Positions 1 through 10,812 of a DNA stretch of 64,000 nt are shown piece after piece. Under the pieces are notes generated by a model. The model was not told where the DNA came from. It saw only the letters and a list, made by a program, of their open reading frames with translations, and searched no databases. How positions within the stretch are numbered: position 1 is the stretch's first letter; each line of letters begins with the position of its first letter. Source of the stretch: Chelatococcus albus (lineage in GTDB: Bacteria > Pseudomonadota > Alphaproteobacteria > Rhizobiales > Beijerinckiaceae); NCBI RefSeq assembly GCF_030067675.1, contig NZ_JASJEV010000004.1, positions 1-64,000 on the forward strand. Reading direction: 5' to 3'. The position numbers were made by a program, and so were the translations under genes.

Positions 1-1180
1 GCAACTGCCCCGTCGGGCGGCGGCCATGCGGTCATCGGCGGGGCTTCCCACGGTCGCCGCGCACAGCGCGCGCCCGCGCCGCCCTTGCGTCGACCCGCTT
101 ACGGACCGACGGGACTGTTCGACTGAGGAAGACGACCGATCCGCGCGCCATCGGCTGGCCATGTCGGCCGCCAAACGCAGGAAAGTTTACCCGTGCCGGA
201 TTGCCTCAACCCTGACGGGCAGCAGGACTGCGGGGCACCTCCACTGGAAATTTCCAATAATGGCCCCTCAGAACCTCTTGACAGGTACGGTGATCAATCG
301 CAACCGGCAAGCCAAACTCCGCAAAGCCCTTGCCAATCTTGAGCCCGAGCGTCGCACCGGCCTGCGACAGCATCGCCTCCCTGCGAGTTTTCTCGCCATA
401 TTTTCCTGGTTACCACGTTAGACGCAGAAGTTACGCATGCTATCCACAGTTGTAAATGGGAACATTTCATTTTTCTCGCGCAACTGAAGGAACGTTCATT
501 CCATATCCGCCAAGGGATCAATATTTTGGGCGCCTCGCGTTGTCGTGGTTACGACATTTCGTGCGTGGTACGGTGTTATGAAGCAGAAAAAGGGGTTGGA
601 ATACCTTCCGTAGACCAGTATCCGGCAATCGACGCCGATCGATGTGGGATCTCCTTCGCTCTGTGCCGGCGCCGGCGGAAGCCATTGACGATCAGGTCAC
701 AACTTCCCCCCGGAAATGCCGCGGGAAGGGAGGACACGACCCTGTCCGTCGCAACCCGTCGCGTATGGTTCGTGCGTGTCCGATGCAACTTCCCGCGATC
801 ACGCACCGCCCGGCATCGCCGCGGCGAAATGGACGAGGGCTGAACGGAATCACCCCGATCCTCGCGTGCTGCCCCCAGGGCCGGGAGAGAAAGCCAGGCT
901 GCAGGCGAGTGACGGGTGGCGTTGCGCCAAGTGCCGCGCGATTTTGAGCGCTACAACTCATCCACGCGGGGGGCGAGGTCGCCGGCCGGCTCAATGCTCT
1001 TCTCGGCAAGAGCTCATCAGAACGGTATGCTTGTAGTGTAGGGAAAGATGGTGGCGGAGGTCCGCTACCACCGCCCCCCCCCCGACAAGACCTGCCCCGT
1101 TTCACGCTGGAATTGGATGCCGCATAGGTTCGAGACAGTGGAGCGATACCGTTCGTCCCCACACCAGCTCGACCTGCGCC
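1..1180. other. Left-edge region with no recognised gene
   Basis: Apart from one doubtful short reading frame at 206-373 on the minus strand, I recognise no protein family, RNA gene or clear promoter here. Open frames in the region overlap on both strands and look like by-products of high GC content. The stretch from about 420 to 620 is noticeably less GC-rich than its surroundings, which, with the transposase scraps that follow, suggests a site of repeated insertion and deletion. Confidence 0.5.
206..373 (-). CDS. Short unidentified ORF, possibly a gene remnant
   Basis: The frame is open from 409 to 206 on the minus strand and contains an ATG at 373, giving 55 residues beginning MLSQAGATLG and ending in a basic, Pro-rich tail. 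Its amino-acid mix (LKIGKGFAEFGLPVAID in the middle) looks more protein-like than neighbouring frames, but I do not recognise a family, and there is no convincing ribosome binding site. It may be the 3' end of a gene lost with the insertion-sequence turnover just to the right, or chance. Confidence 0.18.
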   Translation of the reverse strand: MLSQAGATLGLKIGKGFAEFGLPVAIDHRTCQEVLRGHYWKFPVEVPRSPAARQG

Positions 1181-1271
1181 ATGAACCGCGGCTACGACGC
1201 CGAGGGCTTCGTCAACCGGCTGCACTCGATGAACGTGACGCCGCACGTGGCGCAGAACCTCACCCGCAGCC
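1181..1271 (+). pseudogene. IS5/IS1182-type transposase fragment
   Basis: About 30 codons read RGYDAEGFVNRL and then VTPHVAQN, which match the conserved stretch around the second catalytic region of DDE transposases of the IS5/IS1182 type (family consensus: GYD..DFV......VTPHVAQN). There is no start, no stop and no flanking terminal repeat, and the homology stops where an opposite-strand IS3 scrap begins at about 1272. This is therefore a dead internal fragment. The family assignment rests on my memory of the motif. Confidence 0.6.
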
Positions 1272-1427
1272 TCGGCCGCTCTCCTTCTCGGCCTGCTTGA
1301 CCCACTGGCGCAGCGTCTCGGCCGTGCAGCCGATCTTCGCCGCGATCGAGGCGATGGCCGCCCATCGGGAAGCGTGGTCGCTCTCGTGCTCGAGCACCCG
1401 GCAAACCCGGCGCGGTTCACCAGCGGA
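1272..1427 (-). pseudogene. IS3-family OrfA (helix-turn-helix) fragment
   Basis: The minus strand encodes RVLEHESDHASRWAAI followed by SIAAKIGCTAETLRQWVKQ, the characteristic HTH_Tnp_1 helix-turn-helix of IS3-family OrfA proteins, which bind the element's terminal repeats. Only about 50 codons remain: the N-terminus runs into unrelated sequence beyond 1427 and the C-terminus ends abruptly at about 1272, next to the oppositely oriented IS5-type scrap. No OrfB integrase domain is present. It cannot encode a functional transposase. Confidence 0.7.
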
Positions 1428-1469
1428 TTGCGCGAGGAGCTGATTCAAGGCTGACGGAAGGCGCCTTGG

Positions 1470-1634
1470 ATGAGCCAGCATCTTTATTGGCTGGACGATG
1501 CGGCCTGGACGGCGATTGAGCCATTGCTTCCGCGTGGGTGGCGTGGAGCGCATCGAGGAGATGCTCGCCGGGTGATCTCCGGGATCATGCACATGCTCAA
1601 GACCGGTGCGCGCTGGCGCGATTGGCCGGTCCAC
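1470..1634 (+). pseudogene. IS5-family transposase N-terminal fragment
   Basis: Starting at ATG 1470 the frame reads MSQHLYWLDDAAWTAIEPLL and then DARRVISGIMHMLKTGARWR, the standard N-terminus (DUF4096 region) of IS5-family transposases. After WRDWP the frame changes to unrelated sequence, and in the +1 frame GPPT resembles the expected next residues, so a frameshift and then a deletion junction lie near 1630-1640. The remainder, including the DDE catalytic core, is absent. The fragment abuts the truncated gene at 1597-1791 and probably marks the insertion that broke it. Confidence 0.7.
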
Positions 1635-1791
1635 CAACGTCGGGGGCGTGGCGCACCATCGCGGCAAAGTCGAGCCCGGCGCTCGAAGCGCGGGCCGCGA
1701 TGCGCCCGTCGATGGCGCTTGGAACGTTCACGAGGTCCCTCGTGGGAGCGAACCAGCGGTCGAGGTCATCGCTTTCGAGAGCGAAAGCCAT
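1597..1791 (-). pseudogene. Truncated last gene of the fadJ operon
   Basis: An ATG at 1791 sits 22 nt downstream of the fadJ-like stop and is preceded by a very good ribosome binding site (AGGAGA, 6-nt spacing), as expected for the next gene of the operon. The product begins MAFALESDDLDRWFAPTRDL and continues with well-behaved protein-like sequence (FAAMVRHA at about residue 45), then runs into the IS5-family scrap near 1635 and stops at 1597. I do not recognise the family. The 64-residue product is almost certainly the N-terminus of a longer protein cut off by the transposon insertion and later deletion. Confidence 0.5.
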
Positions 1792-1813
1792 GCCGTCTCT
1801 CCTGCCGGCCCGC

Positions 1814-3897
1814 TCACGGCCGGCGCCATTGGGCGAAGGTCTCGCCCCTGCGGGCGAGATCGACGAGAAGGGGCGAGGGCTCGGACCCCGCGCCGCCGGC
1901 GGCATGCGCGGCTTCCACCTCGCGCAGCACCCGAGCGAGGCCGGTCTGGTCGGCGGCCCACATGGGTCCGCCCCTGAGGCGCGGGAAGCCGTAGCCGTCG
2001 ACGAAGGCGAGATCGATATCGGAAGCGCGCAGCGCGATGCCCTCAGCGAGCACCTTGGCGCCCTCGTTTGCCATCACGGCGACAAGGCGCTGCTCGATCT
2101 CCTCGGCCGTGAACCTGCGGGGAACGATGCCTTTCGCCGCGCGAGCCCGGGCGATGATCCCTGTCGTGACAGGATCGACGGCCTTCTTGCCGGCGGCGTC
2201 ATAGGCATACCAGCCGGCTCCCGTCTTGCGGCCGAGCCGCCCCGCCTCGCAAAGCATGTCCGGGATCGAGACGTAGCGTTCAGCCGGATCGCGCGTCGCC
2301 GCCCGGCGCTGGCGCATGGCGAAGGCAATGTCGAGCCCGGAGAGGTCAGAGACCGCGAAGATGCCCATGGCGAAGCCATAGGCCTCGAGCGCGGCATCCA
2401 CCTCCTCGGGCGACGCGCCGTCCTCGACCAGATATTCCGCGTGGCGGCGGTACACCGCATAGATGCGATTACCGATGAAGCCGTCGCAATTGCCCGCCAC
2501 CACCGGCCGCTTGCCGATCTTCTTCGCGAAGCGCAGCACGGTGGCAACGACGTCGGGCGCCGTCCTGGCGCCGCGCACGACCTCCAGCAGCTTCATAATA
2601 TGGGCTGGCGAGAAGAAGTGCAGGCCGATCACGTCCTGCGGACGGGCAGTGGCCGCGGCGATGGTGTCGATATCGAGATAGGACGTGTTGGTGGCGAGCA
2701 CGGTCCCGGGCCGCGCCACCGCATCGAGACGGCGGAAGATGTCGCGCTTGACCCCGAGATCCTCGAAGGCCGCTTCGATGACGAGATCGGACGTGGCGAC
2801 GGCCGACCAGTCGTCGGACGCGGCAACGCGCGCAAGCCGCGCGGCAGCATCCCCGACCGTGAGACGTCCGGCCTTCACCTGCCGGTCGTAGAGGCCCCGC
2901 ACCCGCTCCGCCCCGGTCACGGCGGCAGCAGCGTCGCGCTCGATCAGCGCGACGGGAAAACCCGCGTCGGCGAGCGCGATGGCAATGCCCGCGCCCATGG
3001 TGCCCGCGCCGATCACGGTTATTCGGCCGATGGGCCGGGCTTCGGCGCCCTCGAGACCGGGCACCTTCCCTGCCTCGCGTTCGGCGAAGAAGAGGTGGCG
3101 CAGGGCCTTCGCCTCGGCGCTCTCGCGCACCTTCAGGAAGGCGCCGCGTTCCCGCGCGAGCCCTTCCGAGAACGGGACGCTCCCCGCAGCACGCACGAGC
3201 GCGATCGCTTCCTCCACGGCCGGCAACCCCTTCGCCTGCTTGAACGCAGTTGCCACGGCCGCCGCCTCCGCCGCCTCGTCGCCCGCCGGCACCGGCTGCG
3301 CCGAGAGACGCCGCTTGGCCACCGCAGGAGCGCGGGCAACGGCTGCTGCAAGGAGATCGCCATCGAGCACCGCATCCACGATGCCGGCCTCCAGCGCCTC
3401 GTCGGCTTTCAGAATGCGGCCACCGCAGATGAGCGGGATGGCCGCCGCAATGCCCGTAAGGCGCGGCAGGCGCTGGGTGCCCCCCGCGCCCGGGACGAGC
3501 CCAAGCCGTGCCTCGGTCAGGCCGAGGGACGCCCCGGGGCTCGCCAGGCGACAGTCACAGGCGAGCGCGATCTCGAGACCACCTCCGAGCGCGGGCCCGT
3601 CGATGGCGGCGACGATCGGCTTGTCCAGCCCGTCGAGGGCCGCAACCACATCCGGCAGCAAGGGCGGGGCTGGCGGCGCATTCATCTCGCGGATGTCGGC
3701 GCCCGCGATGAAGCGACCCGGCCCGCCGGCAATGACGACGGCCGCGATGGCCGCGTCGGCCGCGAGCGCCGACAGGACATCGAGGAGCCCCTGGCGCGCG
3801 GGGCCCGACAGGGCGTTGACCGGGGGGTGATCGACGGTGACGACCGCCACGCGGCCGCGGACCGTGACCGAGACGGGCGAAGGCCGCACGTCCACGG

Positions 3898-3901
<4 letters not shown>
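1814..3901 (-). CDS. fadJ: FadJ-like enoyl-CoA hydratase/3-hydroxyacyl-CoA dehydrogenase
   Basis: A 695-residue bifunctional beta-oxidation enzyme. Residues 1-190 form a crotonase domain with GPALGGGLE (Glu110) and LGLTE (Glu130), the two catalytic glutamates with the 20-residue spacing seen in FadB. Residues 290 to the end form the NAD-binding dehydrogenase ([10 protein letters not shown] at 298-307, catalytic His in HFFSPAH near 428, DGFIGNR later). The chosen start is a GTG whose last bases overlap the thiolase stop (GTGA), implying translational coupling. In this paa island it probably does the jobs of separate PaaF (hydratase) and PaaH (3-hydroxyadipyl-CoA dehydrogenase), which are not seen; this is inference. 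A general fatty-acid FadJ role cannot be excluded. Confidence 0.88.
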
Positions 3902-5106
<1,205 letters not shown>

Positions 5107-5123
5107 CACGGTCTCCGGAGGGG

Positions 5124-6773
5124 CTAGGCGGCGGCGGGGCGGCGCACGCAGGCAACTGTGAAGCGTTGGGCGACGAAGGCCGCGTCGGTGAGGCAGGCGT
5201 TGCCCGCCGGATTGGCGCCCGTGACGTGATAGTCGGAGAAGGCGGCGCTCTGGTTCACGTAGATGCCGCCGGTCAGGTTGACCGACAGGGGTACGCCGGC
5301 TCGTGCGTAGAGCGGCGCCACGCGCTCCGGCAGGGAGGCGTCGCGCGTGTAGAGGGCGGCGGTGATGGCGCCGCGGGTCCGGGCGGCCCGCGTCGCCCGC
5401 TCGATGGCATCCGTGCTGTCGGCGCAAGCCACGAGGAAGCTGATGGGGCCGAAGCGCTCCTCCATATAGGCCTCCTCGCGGCCCGCCTCGACTGCGAGCA
5501 GGAGTGGCGTCGCAGTGCGCGCCCCGTCGACGCCCAGCGACGCGCTGTCGCGGACAACGCGACCGAGGCCCCTTGCCTCTTCTATGCGGGCGAGCGTCGC
5601 CGGGTTCTGGATCGCTCCGGTGACCGCGAGCGCGCGCTCCGGCCCGGCCAGCAGAAAGTCAATGGCCCCAGCGATCGACGAGGCGACCTCGTCGAAGGAC
5701 TTGTGCCCCAGGTTCGTATCGATCCCTTCCTTCGGCACGAAGAGGCATTGCGGTGCCGTACACATCTGACCGCTGTAGAGTGACAGGGAGAACGCGATGT
5801 TCTGGCACATGGCGTCAAAATCGTCCGTGCCGTCGATGACGATCGAATTGACGCCCGCCTCCTCTGTGAACAGCGGCTTGCCGCGGACGTGTTCGCGCAG
5901 CCAGGCCCCAAAGGCAGAGGACCCTGTGAAATCCACGAGCCCGATCTCGGGCCGCGTGGCGAGCGCCGCGGCGATGGGATCCTCCTGCGTATCGACCGCG
6001 AGCTGGACGACATCTGGATCGAAGGCCTGCTCCTTCAGAACCTCACGGGCGATCCGCACCGTCAGAGCCAGGGGCAGGATCGCCGCGGGATGCGGTTTCA
6101 CGATCACCGCATTGCCGGTGACGAGATTGGCGAACAGGGCCGGATAGCTGTTCCAGGTCGGGAAGGTGGCGCAGCCGATGACGAGGCCGATGCCGCGCGG
6201 AACGATGAAGAAGCCCTTGTCGAGACGGACCATGGCACGGCCAGCCGGCTTTTCCCAGCGCACCTCGCCGGGCACGCGCGACATCTCCTCGAAGGCATAG
6301 GCTACCGCCTCCAGCCCGCGATCCTGCGCGTGCGGACCACCCGCCTGAAAGGCCATGGCAAACGCCTGGCCGGTCGTGTGCTCCACAGCGTGCGCCATCA
6401 GGAAGGAGGCGCGGTTGAGCCGCACGAGAATCTCGAGCGCGACGCCGGTACGCACCTCGGCGCCGGCCTCCGCCCAGGACGGCGCGGCCGTAAGAGCCGC
6501 AGCGATGAGCGCGTCGGGGTGGGCGCGCGGATAGGTGATGCCGAGCTCGGGGCCGAAGGGGGAGACTTCTGCACCGACCCGCGCCTCGGGAGACGACTGA
6601 TCGAGATCGAACGGCTTGCCGAGCAGTTTCTCGAAGGCTGCCCTGCCCTCCTCCCGCGCCGTCTCGCCGTAAGTGCGCGGCACCTCCGAGAAGGCGCTCC
6701 AGTAGCCTCGCTCGCGCGCCGCGTTCCGCGCCCCGTCCAACAGCTCGCGATGCTCCTCGAAGAGTCCAGCCAT
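5124..6773 (-). CDS. paaN: Phenylacetate degradation protein PaaN (aldehyde dehydrogenase)
   Basis: A 549-residue aldehyde-dehydrogenase-superfamily protein of the PaaN type. It shows the NAD-binding region ([16 protein letters not shown], then NAVIVKPHP), the glutamate motif FTEEAGVNS and the catalytic cysteine in [11 protein letters not shown]. Unlike PaaZ of E. coli (about 680 residues), it has no C-terminal MaoC hydratase, so it can account for oxidation of the ring-opened semialdehyde but not, by itself, for oxepin-CoA hydrolysis. ATG 6773 was chosen over an upstream ATG because GGGAG lies 7 nt before it and the upstream codons look non-conserved. It is the first gene of the paaN-paaJ-fadJ operon, divergent from paaG across a palindromic operator. 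Confidence 0.85.
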   Translation of the reverse strand: MAGLFEEHRELLDGARNAARERGYWSAFSEVPRTYGETAREEGRAAFEKLLGKPFDLDQSSPEARVGAEVSPFGPELGITYPRAHPDALIAAALTAAPSWAEAGAEVRTGVALEILVRLNRASFLMAHAVEHTTGQAFAMAFQAGGPHAQDRGLEAVAYAFEEMSRVPGEVRWEKPAGRAMVRLDKGFFIVPRGIGLVIGCATFPTWNSYPALFANLVTGNAVIVKPHPAAILPLALTVRIAREVLKEQAFDPDVVQLAVDTQEDPIAAALATRPEIGLVDFTGSSAFGAWLREHVRGKPLFTEEAGVNSIVIDGTDDFDAMCQNIAFSLSLYSGQMCTAPQCLFVPKEGIDTNLGHKSFDEVASSIAGAIDFLLAGPERALAVTGAIQNPATLARIEEARGLGRVVRDSASLGVDGARTATPLLLAVEAGREEAYMEERFGPISFLVACADSTDAIERATRAARTRGAITAALYTRDASLPERVAPLYARAGVPLSVNLTGGIYVNQSAAFSDYHVTGANPAGNACLTDAAFVAQRFTVACVRRPAAA

Positions 6774-6841
6774 GCAAATTCTCCCGTCGCTCGGATCCGT
6801 ACCGGCTTCCCCGGTTGACAAGGGGGCCTCGTGCGATAATG

Positions 6842-6863
6842 ATTAACCGATCGCTCGGTTAAT
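6842..6863. promoter_or_regulatory. Palindromic operator (site 1), probable PaaR/TetR box
   Basis: A perfect 22-bp inverted repeat with arms ATTAACCGA and TCGGTTAAT around TCGC, lying between the divergent paaN (start 6773) and paaG (start 6902). Near-identical 22-bp sites occur at 15456-15477 and 15583-15604, on either side of the paaR-transporter intergenic region. Length and symmetry are typical of TetR-family operators. Assignment to the TetR protein at 14645-15334 is inference from location and repetition. Confidence 0.75.
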
Positions 6864-6901
6864 TCAAGAGGCTCGACAAGAGCCCGATCAGGGAGGTCAG
6901 C

Positions 6902-7690
6902 GTGGAGCCTTCAGTTCTCGTGGAACGGCGTGAGGGATGGACTTGTCTGACCCTCAACCGGCCCGACAAGCTCAACTCCTTCAACGAAGACATGCACGGC
7001 CGGCTTGCTCGCGCGCTCGACGAAGCCTCGACCGACGACACCTGTCGCGCCATCCTCCTTATCGGCGCGGGGCGCGGCTTCTGTGCCGGACAGGACTTGT
7101 CGGACCGCGTCGGCCGCGAAGGCCCACCGGACCTCGGCGCCACCATCGAAGCCTTCTACAACCCGCTCGTCCGTCGCATCCGCACGCTCCGCAAACCGGT
7201 GATCTGCGCGGTCAATGGCGTGGCCGCCGGCGCAGGAGCCAACATCGCCCTCGCCTGCGACATCGTCATTGCCGCGCGGTCGGCCAAGTTCATCCAGGCC
7301 TTCTCGAAGATCGGGCTCGTGCCGGATTCCGGTGGCACGTTCTTCCTGCCGCGTCTCGTCGGCGATGCGCGCGCCCGCGCCCTGGCAATGCTCGCAGAGC
7401 CGGTGGCCGCTGAGCAGGCCGAGGCGTGGGGCCTGATCTGGAAGGTCGTAGACGACGAAAGCCTGCGGGACGAGGCGCAAGGCCTTGCCGCGCATCTGTC
7501 CCGCCAGCCGACGCAAGGCCTCGCGCTGATCAAGGAGGCGCTCAACGCCTCCGCCGCGAACGATCTCGACACCCAGCTCGACCTCGAACGTGACCTGCAG
7601 CGCCGGGCCGGCCAGACTCCCGACTATGCCGAAGGCGTTCGCGCCTTCGCGGAAAAGCGGGTTCCGATCTTCACCGGGAGGGCGTCATGA
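6902..7690 (+). CDS. paaG: Ring 1,2-epoxyphenylacetyl-CoA isomerase PaaG
   Basis: A 262-residue crotonase-fold enzyme that isomerises ring-1,2-epoxyphenylacetyl-CoA to oxepin-CoA. The oxyanion-hole region is VNGVAAGAGANIALACD, and the PaaG-type catalytic aspartate is in GLVPDSGGTFFLPRLVG, where hydratases would have Glu. It begins with GTG at 6902, preceded by AGGGAGG at ideal spacing. Its stop overlaps the paaI start (ATGA), so the two are translationally coupled in a paaG-paaI-paaK operon. Regulation probably goes through the palindrome at 6842-6863, 38 bp upstream of the start. Confidence 0.9.
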   Translation: MEPSVLVERREGWTCLTLNRPDKLNSFNEDMHGRLARALDEASTDDTCRAILLIGAGRGFCAGQDLSDRVGREGPPDLGATIEAFYNPLVRRIRTLRKPVICAVNGVAAGAGANIALACDIVIAARSAKFIQAFSKIGLVPDSGGTFFLPRLVGDARARALAMLAEPVAAEQAEAWGLIWKVVDDESLRDEAQGLAAHLSRQPTQGLALIKEALNASAANDLDTQLDLERDLQRRAGQTPDYAEGVRAFAEKRVPIFTGRAS

Positions 7691-8163
7691 CAGCCGGCAT
7701 CGCCTCCGTCCGCAGCTCCGAGGAAACGGCGCGGCTCGCTGCCGACACCATGTGGGCGGGCGATAACGCCAGTCGCGCCCTCGGCATGGAGATCCTCGGA
7801 GTCGGACCCGGCACGGCAACGCTTGCCATGACGGTGACCGAGGCCATGACCAACGGCCACGGCACGGCGCATGGCGGCTTCATCTTCGCGCTCGCCGACA
7901 GCGCCTTTGCCTTCGCCTGCAACTCCCATGGTGACGTCACCGTCGCCTCCCACTGTGACATCACCTTCATCCGGCCCGGGAAGCGAGGCGACCGCCTGAT
8001 CGCCACGGCGCGCGAGGTGTCCCGCGCCGGGCGGTCCGGCATTTACGACGTCCGCGTCAGCGCCGATGGCGTTACCATCGCCGAGTTTCGCGGGATGTCC
8101 CGCACCGTCGGCGGCTCCTTCATCGAGGCCGTCGCCAGCGCGCCAGAGAGCCGCACGCCATAA
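7687..8163 (+). CDS. paaI: Acyl-CoA thioesterase PaaI
   Basis: A 158-residue hotdog-fold thioesterase. The signature GHGTAHGGFIFALADSAFAF (from about residue 57) contains the catalytic Asp of the PaaI subfamily. The family hydrolyses hydroxyphenylacetyl-CoA and is thought to rescue CoA trapped in dead-end ring-hydroxylated intermediates. The start ATG at 7687 overlaps the paaG stop by four bases. paaK follows 18 nt after the stop. Length matches E. coli PaaI (about 140) plus a short N-terminal extension. Confidence 0.9.
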   Translation: MTAGIASVRSSEETARLAADTMWAGDNASRALGMEILGVGPGTATLAMTVTEAMTNGHGTAHGGFIFALADSAFAFACNSHGDVTVASHCDITFIRPGKRGDRLIATAREVSRAGRSGIYDVRVSADGVTIAEFRGMSRTVGGSFIEAVASAPESRTP

Positions 8164-8181
8164 ACCAAAGAGGAGGAGACG

Positions 8182-9513
8182 ATGAACATGGCTGTCCCAG
8201 CCGCCGCTTTCCGCCTGACCGACGGCGGATTGGATGCCGCCGAACGCGCCTCGCGCGACGAGATCCAGTTTCTCCAGCGCGAGCGTCTCGCCTGGTCGCT
8301 GCGTCACGCCTACGAGAACGTGCCCTTCTATCGGCGGAAGTTCGACGCGGCCGGCGTGCACCCGTCAGATTTTCGCGATCTGCCGGATCTCGCGAAGTTC
8401 CCCTTCACGATGAAGCAGGATCTGCGCGACAATTACCCCTTCGGTCTCTTCGCCGTGCCGCGCGAGAGGCTCGCACGCATTCACGGTTCGTCGGGCACGA
8501 CGGGCAAGCCGATCGTCGTGGGCTATACCAAGGCCGACCTCGACATGTGGGCGGACGTCATGGCGCGCTCCATCCGCGCCGCCGGCGGGCGTCCGGGCAT
8601 GATGGTGCACGTGGCCTACGGCTACGGCCTGTTCACCGGCGGCCTCGGCGCCCATTGCGGCGCCGAGCGCCTGGGCTGCACGGTGGTCCCCATGTCCGGT
8701 GGCATGACCGAGCGCCAAGTGCAGCTCATCACCGATTTCTCGCCCGACATCATCATGGTGACGCCCAGCTACATGCTGACCATCCTCGACGGCTTCATCA
8801 AGGCAGGGATCGACCCGCGCTCCTCCTCCCTCAAGTTCGGCATCTTCGGGGCCGAGCCATGGACCAACGCCATGCGCGAGGCCATCGAGCGCGCGTTCGG
8901 CCTCGACGCCACCGACATCTACGGCCTCTCCGAGGTGATCGGGCCCGGCGTCGCACAGGAATGCGTGGAGACGAAGGACGGCCTGCACATCTGGGAGGAT
9001 CATTTCCTCCCCGAGATCATCGACCCCGAGACCGGTCAGGTGCTGCCCGACGGCGAGAGGGGCGAGCTGGTCTTCACCTCCCTCACCAAGGAAGCCTTCC
9101 CCGTCATCCGCTATCGCACGCGCGATCTGACGCGACTCCTGCCGGGCACCGCCCGCCCGGGCATGCGGCGCATGGAAAAGGTCACCGGCCGGTCCGACGA
9201 CATGATCATCCTGCGCGGGGTCAATGTCTTCCCCACCCAGATCGAGGAGGCACTGCTCGCCACCGAATGGTGCGGCGGGCACTTCCTCATCGAGCTGTCG
9301 CGCCAGGGGCGCATGGACGAGATGACAGTCTACGCCGAGGCTCGGCAGGATCACTGGGACGGGGCCGGCCTCCAGGCGCAAGCCGAACGCCTCGTCACGC
9401 GCATCAAGGACACGATCGGCATCACGACGCGCGTCGTGATTCAGGGCCCCGAAACCATCGAGCGCGCGGCGGGCAAGGCCAGGCGCGTGATCGACAGGCG
9501 CCCGAAGGCGTAA
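8182..9513 (+). CDS. paaK: Phenylacetate-CoA ligase
   Basis: A 443-residue AMP-forming ligase that activates phenylacetate to phenylacetyl-CoA, the entry reaction of the pathway in the cytoplasm. The phosphate-binding motif HGSSGTTGKP is at 101-110. The adenine-binding and hinge regions are seen as DIYGLSEVIGPGV and RTRDLTRLLPGTARPG, and GRSDDMIILRGVNVFPTQIE begins the C-terminal lid. Size and motifs are those of PaaK rather than benzoate-CoA ligases. RBS GAGGAG lies 5-10 nt upstream of ATG 8182. It is last in the paaG-paaI-paaK operon and is followed by a hairpin shared with the convergent paaE. Confidence 0.93.
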   Translation: MNMAVPAAAFRLTDGGLDAAERASRDEIQFLQRERLAWSLRHAYENVPFYRRKFDAAGVHPSDFRDLPDLAKFPFTMKQDLRDNYPFGLFAVPRERLARIHGSSGTTGKPIVVGYTKADLDMWADVMARSIRAAGGRPGMMVHVAYGYGLFTGGLGAHCGAERLGCTVVPMSGGMTERQVQLITDFSPDIIMVTPSYMLTILDGFIKAGIDPRSSSLKFGIFGAEPWTNAMREAIERAFGLDATDIYGLSEVIGPGVAQECVETKDGLHIWEDHFLPEIIDPETGQVLPDGERGELVFTSLTKEAFPVIRYRTRDLTRLLPGTARPGMRRMEKVTGRSDDMIILRGVNVFPTQIEEALLATEWCGGHFLIELSRQGRMDEMTVYAEARQDHWDGAGLQAQAERLVTRIKDTIGITTRVVIQGPETIERAAGKARRVIDRRPKA

Positions 9514-9571
9514 ACCACTCCGCTCTCTGATGGGCGGGGAGACAGATGGCAACGGCCGGCGGACAAGAACA

Positions 9572-9605
9572 GGGCGCCCGGGACCGAGCCCTTCCCGGGT
9601 CGCCC
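9572..9605. terminator. Hairpin between convergent paaK and paaE
   Basis: GGGCGCCCGGGA at 9572-9583 pairs with TCCCGGGTCGCCC at 9593-9605 apart from one bulged T, with a 9-nt loop. It sits in the 150-bp gap between the stops of paaK (plus) and paaE (minus), where a bidirectional terminator is expected. No U-run follows on either strand, so intrinsic termination would be weak and it may only protect RNA 3' ends. Confidence 0.45.
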
Positions 9606-9663
9606 CGAAACGGACGAGGCGCGGTGGAGCGGGGCCGCGCCGGCGAGCCGCCCCGCGAGGACC

Positions 9664-10800
9664 TCAGACCTGGTCGAAATCCACCACGATCCGATCGGTC
9701 GTCGGATGCGCCTGGCAGGTGAGCACGAAACCTGCCTGGATCTCCCAGGGCTCCAGCGAGTAGTTGACGTCCATCCGAGCCGAGCCTTCCACCACCTTGG
9801 CGCGGCAGGTGGAGCACATGCCCCCCTTGCAGGCAAAGGGCAGATCGAGCCCCGCCCGGAGCGCAGCGTCGAGAATGGCCTCCCCCTCCGCGACAGGGAC
9901 CTCGCGGCGCTTGCCGTCGATGACGAGCGCCGCAACCTGCGCCGGCGGAGCCTCGGGCGCGACGGGGGGCTTCGGACGCGGGCGCCCGCCATGGGCCGAG
10001 ACGAAGCGCTCCACATGGATCCTGTCCGGGGCAAGGCCGAGTTCCCTCAAGGTCGCCTCGACATCGTCGATCATCCCCGCGGGACCGCAGACGAAAGCGT
10101 GATCGACCGCAACCGCCGGCACGAGGGCGGTGAGGAGGCGGCGGACCTTCTTCCCGTCGAGCCGTCCATTGAGGATCGGCAGGTCCTGCTCCTCCTGGCT
10201 CAGCACATGGAAGATCGACAGGCGACCGATGAAGCGATCCTTCAGCTCCTCGAGCTCCCGGCGGAACAGCATGTCCGCGGTCGAGCGGTTGCCGTAGAAG
10301 AGGAAGAAGCGGCTCGACGGTTCGCCGGAAAGCACGCCGCGCAAGATGGAGAGGATCGGAGTGATGCCGGAGCCGGCGGCAAAGCCCACGTGAATGCGGC
10401 CGTCCCCGGGAGCGTGGGCGAGACCGAAGCGGCCGGTGGGCGTCATCACGTCCAGCTCGTCGCCGACCTTCACCTCCGCATTCGCCCAGGAGGAGAAGAG
10501 CCCGTCTTCCATGCGCTTGACCGCGATGCGCAGTTCACCGTCCTCGGGCCCGGAGCAGATCGAGTAGGAACGCCTGACCTCCTCGCCATTGAGCGTGGCG
10601 CGCAGCGTGAGGTACTGGCCGGGCGCGAAGCTGTAGTCGGCGGAGAGATGGGGCGGCACGGCAAAGGCAATCGACACGGCATCCCGGGACTCGCGCCTCA
10701 CGTCCCCCACGACGAGCCGGTGGAAGCGCGGGACGGAGCTTGCGGGAGCGCCTGCGGGGGGCGCGGCGGGAGAAGCGGGGGCAGGGGTCGCGGTCAGCAT
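9664..10800 (-). CDS. paaE: Phenylacetyl-CoA epoxidase reductase subunit PaaE
   Basis: A 378-residue NADPH:ferredoxin-type reductase supplying electrons to the PaaABCD oxygenase. An Ala/Pro-rich leader is followed by an FAD-binding domain (RRSYSICSG), an NAD(P)H domain (FAAGSGITPILSILRG, FVCGPAGMIDD), then a plant-type [2Fe-2S] domain at about 290-378 with CKGGMCSTCRAKV and a fourth Cys in FVLTCQAHP. Domain order matches PaaE. It is the last gene of paaABCDE, starting 12 nt below the paaD stop. Confidence 0.94.
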   Translation of the reverse strand: MLTATPAPASPAAPPAGAPASSVPRFHRLVVGDVRRESRDAVSIAFAVPPHLSADYSFAPGQYLTLRATLNGEEVRRSYSICSGPEDGELRIAVKRMEDGLFSSWANAEVKVGDELDVMTPTGRFGLAHAPGDGRIHVGFAAGSGITPILSILRGVLSGEPSSRFFLFYGNRSTADMLFRRELEELKDRFIGRLSIFHVLSQEEQDLPILNGRLDGKKVRRLLTALVPAVAVDHAFVCGPAGMIDDVEATLRELGLAPDRIHVERFVSAHGGRPRPKPPVAPEAPPAQVAALVIDGKRREVPVAEGEAILDAALRAGLDLPFACKGGMCSTCRAKVVEGSARMDVNYSLEPWEIQAGFVLTCQAHPTTDRIVVDFDQV

Positions 10801-10812
10801 GGCCTTACCTGG

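Noticed and set aside
692-1420. A 242-codon frame on the minus strand over the transposase scraps
   Set aside because: It is low-complexity (Arg/Pro/Gly) and passes through several recognisable fragments in other frames, so it is not a gene.
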